From assembly GCF_029338375.1 (NCBI RefSeq), contig NZ_CP119804.1, forward strand, positions 3,120,955-3,184,954: 64,000 nucleotides of DNA. Reading direction: 5' to 3'. Of this stretch, positions 59,556-64,000 are shown piece by piece. Each line of letters starts with the position of its first letter. The first letter of the stretch is position 1. The position numbers and the translations under genes were made by a program. This stretch comes from Halorussus lipolyticus. Lineage in GTDB: Archaea > Halobacteriota > Halobacteria > Halobacteriales > Haladaptataceae. The notes below the pieces were generated by a model. That model was not told where the DNA came from and made no database searches. It saw only the letters and a program-made list of their open reading frames with translations.

Positions 59556-60802
59556 CACGCCTCACCCCCGTTGAAGAAGGAGGTCTTGACCAGTTCGAGG
59601 TCATGGACCGTCCCGCCCTCCACGCGCTGGATGACGTAGGGGTTGAGGGGTTCGAGGTTCCCGTTCAGGTCCACGCTACTCGACGCGCCCTCGTAGTTGA
59701 TTTCCCGCCCGGCGTCGAGGAGTTGCTTCGCCCGGTCGAACTGGCCGACCGTGACGGTGTGGCCCTCGCCGCCCGACACCGCCCGCAGGTTCTCGGCGAC
59801 CGCTTTGGGGGTCGCCTCGCCAGCGCGTTCGACCGCCAACGCCTGCAGAAACAGCGCATCGTAGGCGTGCTGGGTGTAGGGTGCCAGCGGCGCGATGTCG
59901 CCGAGTTTCTGGGAGAGCTTCTGGGCACCGGTCGAGCGTCGGGCCGCTATCGTCGCGCCGTACAGCCCTTCGTAGTAGTCCGGCGGCGAGTCGGGGATGA
60001 GGCCCGCGCTCAGGACCCACTCGCCGTCGTAGTCGCTGTCGATGCCTCGCTGGAGGACGCCCTTGGTCTTGCCGGGCGAACTCACGAGCGCGATGGCGTC
60101 GGGGGTGCCCGCAGTGAGTTCCGAGATGGTATCGTCGTAGGAGTCCGCACTGCCCTCGAAGGGAACGCGGGCGGTCACGTCGCCGTCGAAGGCGTCGGCG
60201 ACTTCGCGGGCCAGATTGGTCCCGAAGGCGTTGTCTTGGTGGAGAATCGCCACGTCGTCGGCCCCGACGTGTTTGGCGTCGTTGAGCGCCTTAGCCATCA
60301 CGAACGCCTGCTGGATGTCGTTGGGCGCGGTCCGGCCGACGTACTTCACGCCGTCGTGGTAGCCCCGGTCGGCCAGCGCGGGCGTCGTACTCGACGGACT
60401 CACCTGCACGATGGGGGTGTCGCTCACGTAGTCGGCGAGGACCAGCGACACGTCGCTGACCAGCGCGCCGACGAAGCCTACTGCTCCCTCGGAAACGAGG
60501 TCCTCGCACTCCTCGACGGCGGCCTCGCCGTCCACCTCGCTGTCGCGCGCGAGGAGTTTCACGTCCCGGCCGAGCGGGCCGCCCGCTCCTCGAACGTCCG
60601 CCACGGCCTGTTCGACGGCGCGGGTGTGGTTCTTCCCGAGTTCGCCGAGGAGTCCGTCCATCGAGACCGGCAGGATAGAACCAAAGGTGACGGTCCCCCG
60701 ACCTCCTCGGAGCTTTCCGGCACATCCGGAAAGCGCCCCGACGCCGACGAGAGCGGCCCCGCCCCGAGCGAGATACGACCGTCGAGAGTAACTTGCGTTC
60801 AT
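59555..60802 (-). CDS. Type I periplasmic binding protein lipoprotein (Leu/Ile/Val-type), transducer partner
   Basis: 415 residues. NASYSRRSYLARGGAALVGVGALSGCAG is a Tat signal with lipobox (Cys27), so the protein is tethered outside the membrane. The body (VTFGSILPVSMDGLLGELGKNHTRAVEQAVADVRGAGGPLGRDVKLLARDSEVDGEAAVEECEDLVSEGAVGFVG) is a type I branched-chain amino-acid binding fold. There are no ABC permease or ATPase genes beside it, which, with the coupled transducer, points to sensing of an amino acid or compatible solute rather than uptake. Confidence 0.88.
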   Translation of the reverse strand: MNASYSRRSYLARGGAALVGVGALSGCAGKLRGGRGTVTFGSILPVSMDGLLGELGKNHTRAVEQAVADVRGAGGPLGRDVKLLARDSEVDGEAAVEECEDLVSEGAVGFVGALVSDVSLVLADYVSDTPIVQVSPSSTTPALADRGYHDGVKYVGRTAPNDIQQAFVMAKALNDAKHVGADDVAILHQDNAFGTNLAREVADAFDGDVTARVPFEGSADSYDDTISELTAGTPDAIALVSSPGKTKGVLQRGIDSDYDGEWVLSAGLIPDSPPDYYEGLYGATIAARRSTGAQKLSQKLGDIAPLAPYTQHAYDALFLQALAVERAGEATPKAVAENLRAVSGGEGHTVTVGQFDRAKQLLDAGREINYEGASSSVDLNGNLEPLNPYVIQRVEGGTVHDLELVKTSFFNGGEA

Positions 60803-61006
60803 CAGTAACTAAATTTAAAAATCTGATTTATATGTATTGTGGTAATCACTTCGCTCGGGGCGAGAGCGTCGTCCTGATCCGCAGTTTTTAACGTGAATTA
60901 GAAATTTGAAATAAACTCTAGTCTCCGTCTTCGCGGTGGAAAGACGACTACTCGCGTCGGCGGAGTCCGGCGACGGGTCTTTTCGGTCCGAGCGCGTAGG
61001 AGTGGC

Positions 61007-61522
61007 ATGGACAGCGAAACGCCCGAAACCTACCCTACCGAACTCGGTCACGTCCACCTCAAGGTGCGGGACGTGGACCGTGCGGTCGAGTTTTACCGCG
61101 ACGTGTTGGGTCTGGACGTGACCGAGCGCGTCGGAAACTACGTCTTCCTGACGTTCGGTAGCGAGGCCCGGAGCGCCTCGGACGAAGCGAGCGGGGAGGG
61201 ACGACCCGCGAGTAGCGACCACCACCACGACCTCGCGTTACAGGGAGTCGGCGGAGATGCGCCCGAACCCGGACCCGGCGTCGGCCTCTACCACGCCGCG
61301 TTCGAGGTCGAATCTCCCGAGGACCTGCGTGCGACCTACCGGCGACTCCGCGAGCGCGGGGTCGAAGTCTCGGCGGTAGACCACCACATCAGCAAGGCGC
61401 TGTACTTCGACGACCCCGACGGCAACGGTCTCGAAGTGTATCTCGACACCCGCGAGGAGAACGACCGGCCGGAGTGGGGCGGCGAGAACGCGCGCTTCGA
61501 CCCCGAGTCGCTGGCGGAGTGA
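61007..61522 (+). CDS. VOC-family (glyoxalase/dioxygenase fold) protein
   Basis: 171 residues. YPTELGHVHLKVRDVDRAVEFYRDVLGLDVTERVGNYVFLTFG is a typical VOC N-terminal repeat, and GVGLYHAAFEVESPEDLRATYRRLRERGVEVSAVDHHISKALYFDDPDGNGLEVYLDTREEN the C-terminal repeat, with possible metal ligands His (GHVHLK), His (HAAFEV) and Glu (GLEVYLD). Substrate unknown; an HHHD stretch in the middle is an insertion. It is monocistronic. Confidence 0.88.
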   Translation: MDSETPETYPTELGHVHLKVRDVDRAVEFYRDVLGLDVTERVGNYVFLTFGSEARSASDEASGEGRPASSDHHHDLALQGVGGDAPEPGPGVGLYHAAFEVESPEDLRATYRRLRERGVEVSAVDHHISKALYFDDPDGNGLEVYLDTREENDRPEWGGENARFDPESLAE

Positions 61523-61600
61523 CTTCCCGCTCTCGGACAACAGATTGATTTCGAAGCAATCCTTTTCGATTCCCTCGAAAACGAAAACATTTCTTTCGGC

Positions 61601-63487
61601 CTACGACGACGCGAGGAAGAAGATGAGGAGACTCACGGCCATCGCGGCCATGATGACCGTCGCGGCCAGCGCCGCGCCCATCGACATGACGGCGTTGGCG
61701 TGACTCGCCAGCGTCTCGGTCCGGTCGTTGCCGAACACCGTGACCTCGGCGCGCTCGCTGGCCATTCCCGCCTCGACCGGTTCCACGTCGTCGGCCGCCT
61801 CCCCGACCAGTCGCCGAACGACTTCGAGGAGTTCGTCGGCGTCGATGGCCTCGCCGACCTGATTCGACGCCTCGACTTGGTTCACGACGTGGGTGTCGGT
61901 GGTCATGACCTCGGCCTCGTCGGCGGGGACCCCGGCGTCGTCGCCGGTCAGCGCGGCCACGATGCGGTCGCGCAGGCCGGGTTCCATGTTGTTACCGTCC
62001 ACGAGGACGTACACCGTCCGGTGGTCGCCGATTTCCAGAATCGAGACGCGGACGCCGAGCGGGCCGATGCCGTCCAGCGGTTCCCAGTCGGTCTCGTCCC
62101 ACGCGACGCCCATCCGGACCGGGGACTGGTCGGCCTCGGCGAGTCGGTCGCCCGCCCGGCCCGCCGCCTGCATCATGTCGAACGAGCGTTCGCTACCGGG
62201 GTAGACGTGGCCGAGGTCCGGTCCCTCCAACCCGTTGTTGCAGTTGTGGGCGTCCACCAGCATCACGTCCTCGACGCCGGCAGACCGGGCCTCCGCCGCC
62301 GCGGAGAGACCGACCGCGTACTCCACGTCGTCGGCGAACTCCGGCGAGTAGGTCGCCACCAGCAGGGCGTCGTCGCCGAACGCCTGCCCGACCATCTTGG
62401 CGTCACCCTCTTGGACCCGGAGCGAGGGGGTCGCGGTGTCGTGGTACTCGATGTCGTCGAAGGCGTCGTTGGCCGTCTCGACCAGCGTCTCGACCTCGCG
62501 CTCGGTGACGAGGTTGAAGTCGTGGCCGGCGGTCGCGTGGGGCGGGAAGGCGACGCCCTCCGCCGACTCTGCCACGCGCTGTGGCAGGTTGCCGCCGCCG
62601 ATTTCGCCCATCGGACCGGGGTGAATCATCGGCAGGACGAACCGGGCCTTCTCGGACCCGTCTTTCCGGCGGAAGGCGAGGACGGTGACGGGCACGACGG
62701 CCTCCTCGCCGATGTCCTCGAAGAAATCTTCGAGTTCGGTAGTCCCCTCGGCGATGTGGCCGATGAACCCCCGAAGGAAGTCCAGCACGCTCACCCCGAG
62801 GCTTCGCTTCCACGGCCGGTCGATGAACTTGACGAACGCCCAGACCGCGAGTCCGTAGATGAAACACATCAGCGCCAGCAGGGCGAAGTCCTGCAGTTCG
62901 ATGACGTTCAGCGCGCTCGGGGCCTCCTCGACCCGGTTGAAGAACACCTCGACGACCGGCCCGCCGCCGACGTGGAGGTACTTCATCGTTCCGCTGTAGA
63001 TGAAAAAGAGGACGGCGGCCGCGCCGGTCTGGAGGCTGGCGGGGACCGCCGCGACGAGGACGGAGCGGCCCGAGACCGCCATCACGACCAGCAGGCGGAG
63101 CGCGAACACGGAGGCCAGTCCGACGATGAGCGCGTCGAAGACGAACTGCTGGCCGAGTCGCTGAGAGAGGACGGCGATTGCTCCCGCCCCGGCCATGATG
63201 GCCACGATGATGCCCTCGCAGGTCAACGCCAGCAGTGACGACCGATTGTAGGTCAACTGGCCGCCGAGTCGTCTGTCTACCGGCGTGGTCAGAAGGCTGG
63301 CGACGACTGTCGGCACCCCGATGAAGAACACGCCCTGCCACGCGTCCTCCAGTACGAACCCCGCGTCGAACGCCCCGACACCCGCGACGGCCGCAACGAG
63401 GAGCGCGAACGTCACGCTGGCGTACCACCGCGGCGCGCGGAAGATGTACCGCGAGAGGCTTGCGAGGTCGCCCTGCGTCGCTGTCAT
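61601..63487 (-). CDS. DUF2070 membrane protein
   Basis: 628 residues. About seven hydrophobic segments occupy the N-terminal 230 residues, followed by a soluble domain with FRRKDGSEKARFVLPMIHPGPMGEIGGGNLPQRVAESAEGVAFPPHATAGHDFNLVTEREVETLV, the conserved His-rich motif (HPGPMGEIGGGNLP) of archaeal DUF2070 proteins, and a final membrane helix (AALAATVIMAAMAVSLLIFFLA). The family is archaea-specific; its function is unknown. No neighbour hints at a role. Confidence 0.9.
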   Translation of the reverse strand: MTATQGDLASLSRYIFRAPRWYASVTFALLVAAVAGVGAFDAGFVLEDAWQGVFFIGVPTVVASLLTTPVDRRLGGQLTYNRSSLLALTCEGIIVAIMAGAGAIAVLSQRLGQQFVFDALIVGLASVFALRLLVVMAVSGRSVLVAAVPASLQTGAAAVLFFIYSGTMKYLHVGGGPVVEVFFNRVEEAPSALNVIELQDFALLALMCFIYGLAVWAFVKFIDRPWKRSLGVSVLDFLRGFIGHIAEGTTELEDFFEDIGEEAVVPVTVLAFRRKDGSEKARFVLPMIHPGPMGEIGGGNLPQRVAESAEGVAFPPHATAGHDFNLVTEREVETLVETANDAFDDIEYHDTATPSLRVQEGDAKMVGQAFGDDALLVATYSPEFADDVEYAVGLSAAAEARSAGVEDVMLVDAHNCNNGLEGPDLGHVYPGSERSFDMMQAAGRAGDRLAEADQSPVRMGVAWDETDWEPLDGIGPLGVRVSILEIGDHRTVYVLVDGNNMEPGLRDRIVAALTGDDAGVPADEAEVMTTDTHVVNQVEASNQVGEAIDADELLEVVRRLVGEAADDVEPVEAGMASERAEVTVFGNDRTETLASHANAVMSMGAALAATVIMAAMAVSLLIFFLASS

Positions 63488-63631
63488 ACTCGGGAGTTTC
63501 GGCGGGGAAGGATAAAAGGTGGTAGTCCGCGCCGGCGTAATTGGTCGTTATTCGACAGCAATCGGCAGACGGCGTGGCGTCGGCGGAATTCTCGACGGCG
63601 TGCGCTCGGTGTACCTCACGTCGGGACGAGA

Positions 63632-64000
63632 TTACGCCTCGCAGATTGCCCGGAAGTTCTCGAAGACCTCCTCGCCCTCCTCGGTGTGGGCGACTTCGGG
63701 GTGCCACTGGACACCGTAGAGGTTCCGGTCGGCGTCGGCCATCGCCTCGACGCCGCACACGTCGCTGGTCGCGGTCCGGGTGAAGCCCTCGGGGACCTCC
63801 TTCACTTCGTCGGCGTGACTGGCCCAGACGCGAGTTTCGGGAGCGAGCGACCCGATGAGAGGGTCCTCCTCGTCCAGAATCTCGACGTTCACGTCGGCGT
63901 AGCCGCCGTACTCGCCGCCGCCGACCCGGCCGCCAAGTTCGTCCGCGATGACCTGCATGCCGAGGCAGATGCCCAGCACCGGCACGTCGAGTTCGAGGTA
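63632..64000 (-). CDS. guaAA: GMP synthase glutamine amidotransferase subunit, 3' part (5' end outside window)
   Basis: The partial class I amidotransferase reads YLELDVPVLGICLGMQVIADELGG, with the nucleophile Cys in GICLGMQ, then WASHADEVKEVPEGF and VQWHPEVAHTEEG with catalytic His and Glu. This is the free-standing glutaminase subunit (GuaAa) of archaeal GMP synthase, which feeds ammonia to the separate ATP-pyrophosphatase subunit. The reading frame continues beyond base 64000. The preceding gap (63488-63631) shows nothing more. Confidence 0.9.
   Translation of the reverse strand, partial: YLELDVPVLGICLGMQVIADELGGRVGGGEYGGYADVNVEILDEEDPLIGSLAPETRVWASHADEVKEVPEGFTRTATSDVCGVEAMADADRNLYGVQWHPEVAHTEEGEEVFENFRAICEA

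Noticed and set aside
56923..59604. 893-residue minus frame around the chemotaxis transducer
   Set aside because: Arg-rich alternative frame of the same strand; the transducer frame has HAMP and MCP motifs.

Overview
The window is a haloarchaeal (class Halobacteria) chromosome segment. The evidence is high GC, strongly acidic proteins, frequent GTG starts, ATGA/GTGA stop-start overlaps, Tat lipoprotein signals, a PGF-CTERM surface protein, halocyanin, DUF2070, an archaeal-type B12 salvage operon and a Ser tRNA of archaeal form. The genus cannot be fixed from sequence alone; a Halorussus-like organism is a guess.

Layout. 1-2556: SLC13-type permease (cut by the window edge), DUF21 membrane protein, a redoxin-fold protein lacking the peroxidatic Cys, and a small membrane protein. 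2600-4430: AT-rich islet with a Tat-exported protein, its coupled partner and a lipoprotein. 4436-6461: M24-fold protein with altered metal ligands, and halocyanin. 6615-12330: a tight seven-gene cobalamin nucleotide-loop/salvage operon (HAD, cbiB, cobS, cobY, cobT-like, cobD, cbiZ). 12475-18660: MinD-type ATPase and partner, a 1471-residue PQQ-propeller/PKD surface protein with an internal duplication, and a small membrane protein. 18685-21992: secreted SNase/lamin-tail nuclease, then a wHTH/JAMM/secreted-protein cassette. 22208-32254: a type IV pilus-like locus (five pilin-like proteins, PilC-type membrane protein, PilB-type ATPase), interrupted by a GNAT gene and a second AT-rich islet with a Tat protein and a lipoprotein.

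32418-41432 is the most remarkable part: an ABC-2 exporter followed by two tandem paralogous class II lanthipeptide synthetases (LanM). Each is followed, tail to tail on the opposite strand, by a very short gene (49 and 40 codons). The two peptides share a leader (SLE-x-QYE, HDETD) and a C-x7-C core ending in DPVC. I interpret this as a duplicated archaeal lanthipeptide cassette. Neither peptide gene lies in a long open frame, so both are easy to miss.

41823-45439: hydantoinase/oxoprolinase pair. 45887-49375: DUF4129-like, DUF7269-like, DUF58 and DUF7519-like operon with a MoxR ATPase nearby (50161-51111). The operon is flanked on both sides by intergenic regions packed with perfect hairpins. 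51214-51299: tRNA-Ser(CGA). 51374-54250: DUF5658, TspO and a 2-isopropylmalate/citramalate synthase. 54542-57101: MFS transporter, DUF192 and an HNH-like protein. 57123-60802: a chemotaxis transducer coupled to a Tat-lipoprotein substrate-binding protein, resembling the Halobacterium BasT/BasB and CosT/CosB pairs. 61007-64000: VOC protein, DUF2070 membrane protein and the 3' part of the GMP synthase glutamine amidotransferase subunit.
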